Made by a program: the position numbers and the translations under genes. Shown piece by piece: positions 45,233 through 54,231 of a DNA stretch of 64,000 bases. The stretch is from Paraburkholderia mimosarum LMG 23256 = NBRC 106338 (GTDB taxonomy: Bacteria > Pseudomonadota > Gammaproteobacteria > Burkholderiales > Burkholderiaceae): NCBI RefSeq assembly GCF_000739815.1, contig NZ_BBJJ01000021.1, forward strand, positions 1 through 64,000, in the 5' to 3' direction. Numbering within the stretch: position 1 is the stretch's first letter; the number at the start of each line of letters is the position of its first letter. The notes under the pieces are model-generated. The model worked only from the letters and a program-made list of their open reading frames with translations, did no database searches and had not been told where the DNA came from.

Positions 45233-46087
45233 TCACGCGAGCGCTTTCGCGTGGAAGGCCATGTGTTCGCCGATGAAGCTGGCGATGAAGTAATAGCTGT
45301 GGTCGTAGCCTTCGCGCAGATTGAGCTGCAGTGGATATCCTGCTTTTTCGCAAGCCGCCTGCAGCAGTTGCGGACGGAGCTGCGTGTCCAGGAAATCGTC
45401 GGCATCGCCCTGATCCACGAGCAGCGGCAACTGTTCGCTCACGCTTTTGCCCCCGCTTTTGCCCCCGTTGGCGACCAGCGCCACGGCGTCATATTGCTTC
45501 CATGCCTCGCGATCATCGCCGAGGTAGGCGGCGAGCGCCTTCTCTCCCCACGGCACCTGGCTGGGCGCGACGATCGGCGAGAACGCCGATACGCTGCGGT
45601 AGCGGCCCGGATTGCGCAGCGCAACGACCAGCGCGCCGTGGCCGCCCATCGAGTGCCCGCTGATCGAGCGCGCGTCGCTGGCCGGGAATCCGCCTTCGAT
45701 GAGCGTGGGCAGTTCGGAGACCACGTAGTCGTACATGCGGAAATGCCTGGCCCACGGATCCCGCGTGGCGTTCACGTAGAAGCCCGCGCCCTGGCCGAGA
45801 TCGTAGTCGGGGGAATCGGGCACCGTGTCGCCGCGCGGACTGGTGTCCGGCGCGACCACGATGATGCCGTGCTCCGCCGCGTAGCGCTGCGCGCCCGCCT
45901 TGGTGATGAAGTTCTGCTCGGTGCAGGTCAGTCCCGAAAGCCAGTACAGCACCGGACATTGCTGCCCGCGCAATGCGGCCTCGGGCAGATAGATGCCGAA
46001 CTTCATTTCGCCGCCGACGACGGAAGAGGCATGTTTCCAGACCTCCTGGCTTCCGCCGTGGCTCGCGTGCCGTTCGATTCGTTCCAT
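45233..46087 (-). CDS. fghA: S-formylglutathione hydrolase
   Basis: 284-residue esterase-D family alpha/beta hydrolase. The nucleophile is S146 in SISGHSMGGHGA. LYWLSGLTCTEQNFITKAG and DTSPRGDTVPDSPDYDLGQG are the family signature, and the C-terminal YDHSYYFIASFIGEH provides the catalytic His. It hydrolyses S-formylglutathione to formate and glutathione, the step after FrmA. Lies 28 bp downstream of the formaldehyde dehydrogenase on the same strand. Its stop is 20 bp from the convergent GlxA-type gene. Confidence 0.95.
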   Translation of the reverse strand: MERIERHASHGGSQEVWKHASSVVGGEMKFGIYLPEAALRGQQCPVLYWLSGLTCTEQNFITKAGAQRYAAEHGIIVVAPDTSPRGDTVPDSPDYDLGQGAGFYVNATRDPWARHFRMYDYVVSELPTLIEGGFPASDARSISGHSMGGHGALVVALRNPGRYRSVSAFSPIVAPSQVPWGEKALAAYLGDDREAWKQYDAVALVANGGKSGGKSVSEQLPLLVDQGDADDFLDTQLRPQLLQAACEKAGYPLQLNLREGYDHSYYFIASFIGEHMAFHAKALA

Positions 46088-46115
46088 AAGGATCAGGCCT
46101 CGCGGTAGTTCGGTT

Positions 46116-47225
46116 TCAGTAATGAACGACGCTGCGGATCGATTTGCCCTCGTGCATCAAGTCGAAGGCCTCGTTGATGCCTGTGAGCGGCATCGTGTGA
46201 GTGACGAACGGCGCGAGCTGGATCTTGCCCTCCATCGCGTCTTCGACCATACCCGGCAGTTGCGAGCGGCCCTTCACACCGCCGAAGGCCGTGCCCAGCC
46301 AGCGCCGGCCGGTCACGAGCTGGAACGGGCGCGTGGAAATTTCCTGTCCCGCGCCAGCCACGCCGATGATCACCGATTGCCCCCAGCCGCGATGTGCGCA
46401 TTCGAGTGCCGCACGCATCACGTTCACGTTGCCGATACATTCGAAGCTGTGGTCCACGCCCCAGCCCGTCATGTCGACGATCACCTGCTGGATGGGCTTT
46501 TCGTGATCGTTGGGGTTGACGCAGTCCGTGGCGCCGAAGGCCCGCGCGAGGTCGAACTTGCCCGGGTTGGTGTCGACGGCGATGATGCGGCCCGCCTTGG
46601 CGAGCTTCGCGCCCTGGATCACGGCGAGGCCGATGCCGCCCAGACCGAACACGGCGACGGTATCGCCTTCCTGGACCTTGGCGGTGTTCTTCACCGCGCC
46701 CAGACCCGTCGTCACACCGCAGCCCAGCAGGCACACCTGCTCGGGATTGGCCTGCGGGTTGATTTTCGCGAGCGACACTTCCGCCACCACGGTGTACTCG
46801 CTGAACGTGGAGCAGCCCATGTAGTGATAAATGGGCTGGCCGTTGTAGCTGAAACGGGTCGTGCCGTCGGGCATCACACCCTTGCCCTGGGTGGCGCGCA
46901 CGGACACGCACAGATTGGTCTTGCCGCTCTTGCAGAACAGACACTCGCCGCATTCCGCGGTGTAGAGCGGGATCACGTGATCGCCGGGCTTTACGCTCGT
47001 CACGCCTTCACCTACTTCCACGACGATCCCGGCGCCCTCGTGGCCGAGCACGGCGGGGAAGAGGCCTTCGGGGTCGTCGCCCGAGAGCGTGAAGGCATCG
47101 GTATGGCAAACGCCGGTATGCGTGATCTTCACCAGCACCTCGCCCTTGCGGGGCGGTTCGACGTCGATCTCGACGATCTCGAGGGGCTTACCCGGCGCAA
47201 ACGCAACAGCAGCACGCGATTTCAT
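46116..47225 (-). CDS. frmA: S-(hydroxymethyl)glutathione dehydrogenase (class III alcohol dehydrogenase)
   Basis: 369-residue zinc enzyme oxidising the formaldehyde-glutathione adduct with NAD+. The catalytic zinc site begins at C40 (THTGVCHTDAFTLSG). The structural zinc Cys cluster is CGECLFCKSGKTNLC. GLGAVKNTAKVQEGDTVAVF, then FGLGGIGLAVIQGAKLA, is the NAD-binding region. The class III features RATQGKG and PVTGRRW-type loop are present. It sits between frmR and fghA. A linked onium-degradation locus could generate formaldehyde by demethylation. Confidence 0.96.
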   Translation of the reverse strand: MKSRAAVAFAPGKPLEIVEIDVEPPRKGEVLVKITHTGVCHTDAFTLSGDDPEGLFPAVLGHEGAGIVVEVGEGVTSVKPGDHVIPLYTAECGECLFCKSGKTNLCVSVRATQGKGVMPDGTTRFSYNGQPIYHYMGCSTFSEYTVVAEVSLAKINPQANPEQVCLLGCGVTTGLGAVKNTAKVQEGDTVAVFGLGGIGLAVIQGAKLAKAGRIIAVDTNPGKFDLARAFGATDCVNPNDHEKPIQQVIVDMTGWGVDHSFECIGNVNVMRAALECAHRGWGQSVIIGVAGAGQEISTRPFQLVTGRRWLGTAFGGVKGRSQLPGMVEDAMEGKIQLAPFVTHTMPLTGINEAFDLMHEGKSIRSVVHY

Positions 47226-47262
47226 GGCAGTCCTGTTAAAAAGCGGGCGAACCCGCGGTGAG

Positions 47263-47535
47263 CTAGCGTAAATAGGTTCGGACGAGTGTCACGACATCTT
47301 CGATCGATCCCGGCGAGTCCTCCGATCCCGCGAGGTGGGTGAACTCTTCGCGCAAATGGCTTTCGAGCACCCCGGCCATTACGCCGTTGATCGCGCCGCG
47401 GATAGCCGCGAGCTGCTGGAGCACGGGCGCGCAGTCGGCACCTTCCTCCAGCGCGCGCTCGAGCGCGTCCAGCTGGCCGCGAACCTTGCGCACGCGCGTG
47501 AGCACGCGTTTTTTTTCTTCGGGGGAATGAGGCAT
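47263..47535 (-). CDS. frmR: Formaldehyde-responsive repressor FrmR
   Basis: 90-residue CsoR/RcnR-family four-helix regulator. P2, C35 and H60 are present (MPHSPEEKKR, EEGADCAPVL, LESHLREEF). In E. coli FrmR formaldehyde links Pro2 to Cys35 of the neighbouring subunit and releases DNA, and H3 and H60 also contribute; H3 is conserved here. The metal-sensing pattern of CsoR is not needed. First gene of frmR-frmA-fghA, with palindromic sites just upstream. Confidence 0.93.
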   Translation of the reverse strand: MPHSPEEKKRVLTRVRKVRGQLDALERALEEGADCAPVLQQLAAIRGAINGVMAGVLESHLREEFTHLAGSEDSPGSIEDVVTLVRTYLR

Positions 47536-47553
47536 GACGGCATCGATTCATGG

Positions 47554-47594
47554 ATACTGCCCGGCAGTATAGGCGAATACTGGCTGGGAGTATA
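47554..47594. promoter_or_regulatory. Tandem candidate FrmR operators
   Basis: ATACTGCCCGGCAGTAT (47554-47570) is an 8+1+8 perfect palindrome. ATACTGGCTGGGAGTAT (47578-47594) is a degenerate second copy 24 bp away. They lie 19-59 bp upstream of frmR. The ATAC...GTAT ends around a G/C tract resemble operators of the CsoR/RcnR group. Confidence 0.65.
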
Positions 47595-47702
47595 GGTTTG
47601 CAGCGCTCCGAAAGCGCGATGCCAGGTGAATATCGGGGCTGTTCCCTCGGTGCATGCGGCGCATAATGACCCCATGTTGGTCCCTGGCCGCGACGAGGTT
47701 GT

Positions 47703-50700
47703 ATGCGCTGCACAAACTGCGGATTCGAGAATCTCTCCGGGGCTGGAGTCTGCGGGGCGTGCGGTGCCCGGTTGGCTCGCATGTGTCCCCGCTGCGGAAG
47801 CGAGGTCGCCGTGGCCGCCCGATTTTGCAGCGAGTGCGGGGCTTCGCTCGCCGAGGCGCAGCAGGCGCCGCGATCCATGCCGGAGCCGCCGCCCGCGCCG
47901 GTCCATTACACGCCGCATCATCTTGCCGAGCGCATCCGTGCCGAGCACGTCGCCATGGAAGCGCGAGGCGAGACCGCCGGCGAGCGCAAGACCATCACGG
48001 CCCTGTTCGCGGACATGGCCGGCTCCACGACCTTGATCCATGGCCTCGATCCTGAAGAGGCTCACCACCTCATCGAGCCCGTCGTCGCGCTGATGATGGA
48101 AGCGGTCCACTATTACGAGGGCTACGTCGCAAAGTCGCTCGGCGACGGCATCCTCGCGCTCTTTGGTGCACCGATCGCCCACGAAGATCATCCGCAGCGC
48201 GCGCTCTTCGCGGCGCTAAGGATGCAACAGGCAATGCGCAGGCATGGCGATCGCATTCGCCTTGAAAAAGGCATTCCGCTGCAGATTCGCGTGGGCGTTC
48301 ACACCGGCGAGGTGGTCGTGCGCTCGATTCGCACCGACGATCTGCACACCGACTATGACCCCGTCGGCCATACGATTCACATCGCGTCGCGGATGGAGGG
48401 CATCGCCATGCCTACGTCGATCCTGGCGAGCGAGTCGACTCATAAACTGGCCGAGGGCTATTTCGAGTTCAAGGCGCTGGGGGCCGCCCAGGTCAAGGGC
48501 ATCCCCGAGCCACTTCCGGTGTACGAGGTGCTCGGCCCGGGTGCGCTGCGCACGCGTTTGCAGCTGGCGGCGCACCGCGGCCTTGCGCGGTTCGTCGGCC
48601 GGGAAGCCGAAATGGCGCACCTGAACCGGGCGCTGGAAGCGGCGCGTGCAGGGCACGGGCAAGTCGTCGGGGTGGTCGGCGAAGCGGGCGTCGGTAAGTC
48701 GCGGCTCTTTCACGAGTTCAAGGAGCGTTCGCGGCGAGGCTGTCTGGTGCTGGAAACGTTTTCCGTCTCGCACGGCAAGGCGTTTGCCAACTTGCCGCTG
48801 ATCGAGCTCATGAAGAGCTATTTTCAGATCACGGCCCGGGACGATGAGCGGCGCTGCCGTGAAAAAGTCGTCGGCAAGGTGTTGACGCTCGAGCGCGGTT
48901 TCGAGGACTTCGTGCCCTACCTGCTGTATCTGCTTGGCACGGGCGAGTCCGCTCCCGCGCTGGCGGACATGGATCCCAGGGTGCGGCGCGACCGGACGTT
49001 CGACGCCATTGCGCAGCTCTTGAGGCGTGAGAGCCGCGACCAGCCGATCGAACTGCTGTTCGAAGACCTGCAATGGCTGGACCGTGAGACAGAGGCGTTC
49101 CTCGTCTACCTTGTCGAGCGCGTGCCGGGCTCCCGTATCCTGCTGCTCGTGAACTATCGGCCCGAGTATCGACCTGCCTGGGATTGCAGCCAGTTGCGGC
49201 TCGAAGCGCTCGGTCCGCGAGAAGCCCAGGGACTCCTGACTGCTTTGCTGGGCGACGATCCCTCGCTCCTGCCGCTCAAGCAGCGCATCCTCGAAAAGAC
49301 CGAGGGCAATCCGTTCTTCATGGAAGAAGTGGTGCAGACGCTCGCCGAAGAGCGCTCCGTGCTCGGCGAGCCAGGGCGCTACCGGATCGGACGGACACCC
49401 GCCGAGCTGCACATCCCGACCACGGTGCAAGGCGTGCTCGCCGCACGTATCGACCGGCTTGCGCGTGCGGAGAAGGAGTTGCTGCAAACGCTCGCGGTCA
49501 TCGGCAAGGAGTTTCCGTTCAGCTTGATCCAGCGTATCTGCGGAGGCCAGCTCGCCCGCACCGACGACGATCTGCGCGAACTGCTCGCCCACCTGGAAGC
49601 CGCGGAGTTCATTTATGAGCGGCCCGCTTTTCCGGAGGTCGAGTATTCGTTCAAACACGCGCTGACGCAGGAAGTGGCGGGCCACTCGCTGCTCACGGAG
49701 CGGCGCAGCGCGTTGCACGAACGCACGGCGAAGGCCATCGAGGCGCTGTTCCCCACGCGCATCGCGGACTACTGCAGCGAGCTGGCGCATCACTACAGCC
49801 TGAGCGGCAATATTCCCAAGGCGGTGGAATACCTGCACCGCGCCGGGCAGCAGGCGCTCAGGCATGCCGCCCATCCGGATGCGATGCATCACCTCGGCGC
49901 GGCACTGGGACTGCTGGACCGGTTGCCCGATACGCCTGCGCGAGCGTCACACGAGTTGGCGCTGCTGCTTTCGCTCGGGCCGGCCCTGATGGACGTGCGC
50001 GGCTATGGCGCGCCGGAGGTGGGCGCGACCTATACGCGGGCACGGGAGTTGTGCGAGCAGCTCGGTCAGACGTCGCAACGTTTCTCGACGCTGCTCGGTT
50101 TGAGAATCCACAACATGACGCGCGCGCAGTACGCTGCCGCGCACGAACTGGCCGAGCAGATGCTTCGCATGGCGAAGGAGGCAAACGATACCGATTGGCT
50201 CCTGGAAGCACACGGCGCACTCGGTGTATGCGGATTCCTCGAGGGCGAGCTGGCCGATGCCGTCACGCACCTGGAACTCGCACGCGGCCTTTACGATGCC
50301 GAGCGGCATCAGGCCCATGTCTTCGCTCATGGCGTGGACCCCGGCATTCGGGCCTTGAACTTTCTGGCGCTGGTCCTGTGGCTCCAGGGCTACCCCGATC
50401 AGGCGCAGCAACGCAGCGTGGAGGCCCTGGCGCTCGCGCAAAAGCTCGCCTACGGGCCAACGCTCGCATTCGCGCTGGCTTATGCCGCCGAGCTGCATCA
50501 GTTTCGAGGCGAAGCTGGGCTGGTGCGGGAACGCGCGGAGGCCGTCATCACCGTTGCGAGCGAGCAGGCGCTGCCTTACTGGCTCCCTTGGGGAAACATA
50601 TTGTGGGGCTGGGCGCTCAGCGAGCTGTTAAGTCCGCAGGACGGCATTGCGCCGTTGCGCGAGGGCCTGAGTACCGAACAATCCGCTGGCGGTGCGGAAC

Positions 50701-51137
50701 ATCGCTCGTACTTCTTGACCCTGTTTGCCGAGTGCCAGTGGAAGGCCGGCGACGCGGAGGGCGGCCTGCGCACGATCGAGGAGGCCATGGCTTTCGTGGC
50801 GACGACCGGCGAGCGTTTCTACGAGGCCGAAGTGCATCGTGTGAAGGGAGCCATTCTCCTAGGCGCATCGGGTGACGGCGGGCGCACACACGCGTGCAGC
50901 GACGAGGCACAAGCGTGTTTTCTCAAGGCGATTGCGGTGGCGCGCGCTCAGGGCGCGAGGTCGCTGGAGCTACGCGCGGCGTCGAGCCTCGCCCGCTTGT
51001 GGCAGCGCGCAGGAAAGACAGGCGAGGCGAGGCAAGTGTTGTCCGAGGTTTTTGACACGTTCACGGAGGGTTTCGATACCCGCGACGTGCGAGAGGCAAG
51101 GGAATTGCTCGACGCGCTCGCGTCGAGCGGCGCGTGA
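47703..51137 (+). CDS. Zinc-ribbon, class III cyclase, AAA+ ATPase and TPR signalling protein
   Basis: A very large 1144-residue cytoplasmic protein. Residues 3-45 hold four CxxC pairs (C3/C6, C17/C20, C28/C31, C42/C45), forming a double zinc ribbon. A class III nucleotide cyclase domain spans about 95-280, with metal Asp residues D104 (ALFADMAGST) and D148 (KSLGDGIL). An AAA+/STAND ATPase follows, Walker A GEAGVGKS (326-333) and the acidic stretch IELLFEDLQWLD as Walker B. The C-terminal half is TPR-like helices. Relatives are annotated adenylate/guanylate cyclase with predicted ATPase. Substrate specificity and input signal are unknown. It stands alone as a single gene. Confidence 0.88.
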   Translation: MRCTNCGFENLSGAGVCGACGARLARMCPRCGSEVAVAARFCSECGASLAEAQQAPRSMPEPPPAPVHYTPHHLAERIRAEHVAMEARGETAGERKTITALFADMAGSTTLIHGLDPEEAHHLIEPVVALMMEAVHYYEGYVAKSLGDGILALFGAPIAHEDHPQRALFAALRMQQAMRRHGDRIRLEKGIPLQIRVGVHTGEVVVRSIRTDDLHTDYDPVGHTIHIASRMEGIAMPTSILASESTHKLAEGYFEFKALGAAQVKGIPEPLPVYEVLGPGALRTRLQLAAHRGLARFVGREAEMAHLNRALEAARAGHGQVVGVVGEAGVGKSRLFHEFKERSRRGCLVLETFSVSHGKAFANLPLIELMKSYFQITARDDERRCREKVVGKVLTLERGFEDFVPYLLYLLGTGESAPALADMDPRVRRDRTFDAIAQLLRRESRDQPIELLFEDLQWLDRETEAFLVYLVERVPGSRILLLVNYRPEYRPAWDCSQLRLEALGPREAQGLLTALLGDDPSLLPLKQRILEKTEGNPFFMEEVVQTLAEERSVLGEPGRYRIGRTPAELHIPTTVQGVLAARIDRLARAEKELLQTLAVIGKEFPFSLIQRICGGQLARTDDDLRELLAHLEAAEFIYERPAFPEVEYSFKHALTQEVAGHSLLTERRSALHERTAKAIEALFPTRIADYCSELAHHYSLSGNIPKAVEYLHRAGQQALRHAAHPDAMHHLGAALGLLDRLPDTPARASHELALLLSLGPALMDVRGYGAPEVGATYTRARELCEQLGQTSQRFSTLLGLRIHNMTRAQYAAAHELAEQMLRMAKEANDTDWLLEAHGALGVCGFLEGELADAVTHLELARGLYDAERHQAHVFAHGVDPGIRALNFLALVLWLQGYPDQAQQRSVEALALAQKLAYGPTLAFALAYAAELHQFRGEAGLVRERAEAVITVASEQALPYWLPWGNILWGWALSELLSPQDGIAPLREGLSTEQSAGGAEHRSYFLTLFAECQWKAGDAEGGLRTIEEAMAFVATTGERFYEAEVHRVKGAILLGASGDGGRTHACSDEAQACFLKAIAVARAQGARSLELRAASSLARLWQRAGKTGEARQVLSEVFDTFTEGFDTRDVREARELLDALASSGA

Positions 51138-51224
51138 GCGATCTATGATGGTTGCGAATAACGGCTGTCCGGTTGACTGTCGCGCCCGCCCGCTGTGGAA
51201 GCGGAGCGGCCGGGGAGGCGCCCT

Positions 51225-52283
51225 ATGGTGACGACGCAAACAAGGCAAGCAAAGCGAGACGACTCAGCAGCGCCACGGCAGATCGCGCTGGCTTTGCAGG
51301 GCGGCGGCATGCACGGCGCGTTCACATGGGGCGTGCTCGACCGGTTGCTCGAAGACCGGCGGCTCGCCATCGAAGGCGTGAGCGCGACCAGTGCCGGCGC
51401 AATGAACGCCGCGGTGCTCGCATATGGGCTCATGAAGGGAGGCGAGGCGGGGGCGCGCCAGGCGCTGCACGACTTCTGGCATGCGGTGGCAGAGTCGGCC
51501 GAGCGCTACAACCCGTTTCGCTGGGCACCGTGGCTCAAGGGCTCGCACAGCTTCGGACTCGATCATTCACCGCTCTATGCGTTCGCGGACATGTTGCTGC
51601 GCGTGTTTTCGCCGTACCAGTTCAATCCGCACAACCTCAATCCGCTGCGTGAAGTGCTCGAAAGTCAGGTCGACTTCGCCGCGCTGCGCAACGCGTGCCC
51701 GATCCTGCTGTACTTGTGCGCGACCAATGTCGAGACAGGGAAGATACGCATCTTCACGGGCGAAGACGTCTGCGCGGACGCCGTGCTCGCCTCCGCATGC
51801 GTGCCCACGCTGTTCCAGGCAGTGACGATCGCAGGCGAGCACTACTGGGATGGCGGCTATATGGGCAATCCGGCCATCTATCCGCTGATCTACCACTGTG
51901 AAACGCGCGACGTGGTGATCGTGCATATCAACCCGCTCGTGCGCAAGGGCGTGCCGGTCACGGCAGCCGAAATTCTGAATCGCATCAACGAAATCAGCTT
52001 CAACTCGTCGCTAATGCGCGAAATGCGCGCGGTGGCGTTCGTCACCGATCTGATCCAGCAAGGCAAGATCGCACGAGAAGAGATGAAGGAAATGCTGATC
52101 CATTCGATCCGCTCCGACGACGCGATGTGCGCGCTCAGCGTATCGAGCAAGTACAACGCGGACTGGGGGTTCCTGTGCGAACTGCGCGACAACGGCCGAA
52201 GGGAGGCCGACGCGTGGCTCGACCAGCATTACGCCGATATCGGTGAGCGTTCGAGCATCGACATTCGAAAGGAATTTCTGTGA
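51225..52283 (+). CDS. Patatin-like phospholipase
   Basis: 352-residue lipid acyl hydrolase fold. The oxyanion loop is LALQGGGMHGAFTWGVLDRL, the nucleophile Ser lies in GVSATSAGAMNAAVLAYG, and the catalytic Asp in YWDGGYMGNP. The motif around the serine is A-T-S-A-G rather than the common G-T-S-A-G, so the first Gly of GxSxG is Ala. C-terminal region includes AEILNRINEISFNSSLMREM, often seen in bacterial patatins linked to PHB or membrane-lipid turnover. ATG at 51225 follows ggggagg; a possible ATG at 51195 lacks a ribosome site. Confidence 0.88.
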   Translation: MVTTQTRQAKRDDSAAPRQIALALQGGGMHGAFTWGVLDRLLEDRRLAIEGVSATSAGAMNAAVLAYGLMKGGEAGARQALHDFWHAVAESAERYNPFRWAPWLKGSHSFGLDHSPLYAFADMLLRVFSPYQFNPHNLNPLREVLESQVDFAALRNACPILLYLCATNVETGKIRIFTGEDVCADAVLASACVPTLFQAVTIAGEHYWDGGYMGNPAIYPLIYHCETRDVVIVHINPLVRKGVPVTAAEILNRINEISFNSSLMREMRAVAFVTDLIQQGKIAREEMKEMLIHSIRSDDAMCALSVSSKYNADWGFLCELRDNGRREADAWLDQHYADIGERSSIDIRKEFL

Positions 52284-52344
52284 GCATCGCGCCGCTGGCG
52301 GCATCGGTCAGCCGGCGGCGCGCGCAGTGCGCAAAGGAGCAGCG

Positions 52345-52959
52345 ATGACCCGCACGCAGGGACGCTTCGTCGAGCTATGGTCGCGCAACGGGGGAGTGCG
52401 CGCCGAAGCCGTCTTTGCGGATCTGGCGCGCTGTTATGGGGAACCGGTTCGCCACTATCACACGTTGCGTCACGTTCGCCGCTGCCTGCGCTACTTCGAT
52501 CTGGCGCGCGATGTCATTCCCCAACCGGATCGGGTGGAGCTTGCGCTGTGGTGCCACGACGTGATCTATGTTCCGGGTGCGCGAGACAACGAGGCGCGCA
52601 GCGCCGACTGGTTCCGCCGCTGGGCCGACGATCGCATCGCGTTGGGTGAGCTTGTCTGTGAAATGATCCTCGCGACCCGGCACACGCGCGCGCCGGACGA
52701 ACTCGACGCGCGCTTCGCGTGCGACATCGATCTCGCGATGCTCGGCGCGCCGCGCCGCCAGTTCCGCGAGAACGGCGTGCGCCTGCGCGCCGAGCGCCCC
52801 GACCTCGACGACAGTGCCTATGACCTGCACGAAAGGATGCTCCTGGGGCGCCTGCTTGCCCGGCCGCGAATCTATCTCACCGACTATTTCCTTGATCGAT
52901 GCGAGGCGCGTGCGCGCCGGAATCTATCGTGGCGGCTCGGGTTGCAGACGCCACGATAA
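52345..52959 (+). CDS. HD-like predicted metal-dependent hydrolase
   Basis: 204-residue protein with YHTLRHVRRCLRYFDL and LALWCHDVIYVPGARDNE, where the histidines and the His-Asp pair form an HD-type metal site. ATRHTRAPDELDARFACDID adds further candidate ligands. Close homologues are conserved in proteobacteria but have no assigned reaction; phosphohydrolase activity is possible. ATG at 52345 follows aaaggagc. It lies 61 bp after the patatin gene and may be co-transcribed with it. Confidence 0.75.
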   Translation: MTRTQGRFVELWSRNGGVRAEAVFADLARCYGEPVRHYHTLRHVRRCLRYFDLARDVIPQPDRVELALWCHDVIYVPGARDNEARSADWFRRWADDRIALGELVCEMILATRHTRAPDELDARFACDIDLAMLGAPRRQFRENGVRLRAERPDLDDSAYDLHERMLLGRLLARPRIYLTDYFLDRCEARARRNLSWRLGLQTPR

Positions 52960-53020
52960 CCGAGCCCACACTCATAGTCCTTTGCTGCTGTCAGGCCATG
53001 CAAGCTTCATTCGCGCGCGC

Positions 53021-54163
53021 CTAGAACATGTGCTTGATGCCAACCATTACGCCGGTCTGACCCATTCCCGCGCCCGGCGTCGTGCCACCGCCGCCGCCGC
53101 TCACCGAATAGCGGGCCTTCGTGCTGTTCGCGAGATACGCAGCCTGCGCATAGACCGACGACCGCTTGCTGAGCAGGTAGGTCGTGCGCAGCGTGCCCAT
53201 CGTGGCGCGCGTGTCGTGGTCGGAATTGATGATGCGGAACACCTCGCCATCGAGGATGAAAGCGGGCGTGAACGAGTACGAAGCGCCCATGAAGAAGAGG
53301 TCGGAGCGCACGTTGGGAACCGCCGGCGACTCCGTGACCACGCGGCGACCAATCCAGCCCGCGCCGATCTTGGCGCCCGCGTATTGCCCGTAGGCGCTCA
53401 GCTGTGTGCGCGCGTCCTTGTCGGCGGCGCTGGTGAGGGGGATGGGCGCCACGCCGTCGAAGAAGTTGGCGGCTGCCGTCGCGCCGCCGCGCTCTTCTTC
53501 GTACGAAGCCGCCGCCCCGAAGTACTGCGAATCGTACTTGAGCATGACCGACCAGTCGCGGCATTCGGTGGCGTGCCCCGGCACGGAACCCGCACAGGTG
53601 CCTTGCCCCGGCGAGTTGCCGGTGCCCGCTGCATCGCGGCCGAACGAGTAGCCCGCGCCGAGCGTGAAGCCCTTGTACGAACCGATGTAAGTGACGGCGT
53701 TGTCGGTGCGCGCGTTGGGCACGTAGGCGTCGAGCGAGCCCATGCCGTAGATGTCGGGCCCGATGATGTCCGCGCCCTGCACCGCGAGATACGTCATGGT
53801 GTACTGGCGGCCGAACGCGAGCGTGCCATAAGGGCTCTTGATGCCGACGAACGCCTGGCGCCCGAAGAGTCGTCCGCCCTGGCCCGAACTGCCGTCGCGC
53901 ACGTTAAAGCCGCTTTCGAGCGTGAACACCGCGCTGTAGCCGGCGCCCAGGTCTTCGTTGCCGCGCAGCCCCCAGCGCGACGGAAATTCGCCGGTCACGG
54001 CCGGCATGCGAAACACGTGATCGCCCTTGGCATTGGCGTGCGAGACGAATTCGATGCCAGTGTCCACGATGCCGTACAGCGTTACGCTCGATTGCGCGAA
54101 AGCTCCGGTGCTCAACGCGCACAGCGCGCCGCACATGAGGACGTAAGTCGACTTCGATTGCAT
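53021..54163 (-). CDS. Outer-membrane porin, Burkholderia Porin_4 family
   Basis: 380 residues. The signal peptide is residues 1-23 (YVLMCGALCALSTGAFA), then QSSVTLYGIVDTGIEFVSHA and FPSRWGLRGNEDLGAGYSAV, the family hallmark. The chain ends GVMVGIKHMF with the C-terminal Phe. Start at 54163, with ttggagataac upstream. It is directly downstream of the aromatic-acid MFS gene on the same strand (68 bp), so it may be the outer-membrane entry for hydroxycinnamates. Confidence 0.93.
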   Translation of the reverse strand: MQSKSTYVLMCGALCALSTGAFAQSSVTLYGIVDTGIEFVSHANAKGDHVFRMPAVTGEFPSRWGLRGNEDLGAGYSAVFTLESGFNVRDGSSGQGGRLFGRQAFVGIKSPYGTLAFGRQYTMTYLAVQGADIIGPDIYGMGSLDAYVPNARTDNAVTYIGSYKGFTLGAGYSFGRDAAGTGNSPGQGTCAGSVPGHATECRDWSVMLKYDSQYFGAAASYEEERGGATAAANFFDGVAPIPLTSAADKDARTQLSAYGQYAGAKIGAGWIGRRVVTESPAVPNVRSDLFFMGASYSFTPAFILDGEVFRIINSDHDTRATMGTLRTTYLLSKRSSVYAQAAYLANSTKARYSVSGGGGGTTPGAGMGQTGVMVGIKHMF

Positions 54164-54231
54164 GGTGTTATCTCCAAACCTGTTGTGTGTTTTGTTTTGA
54201 ACCGCAACGACGTAGCGTGGGATGCGCGCGC

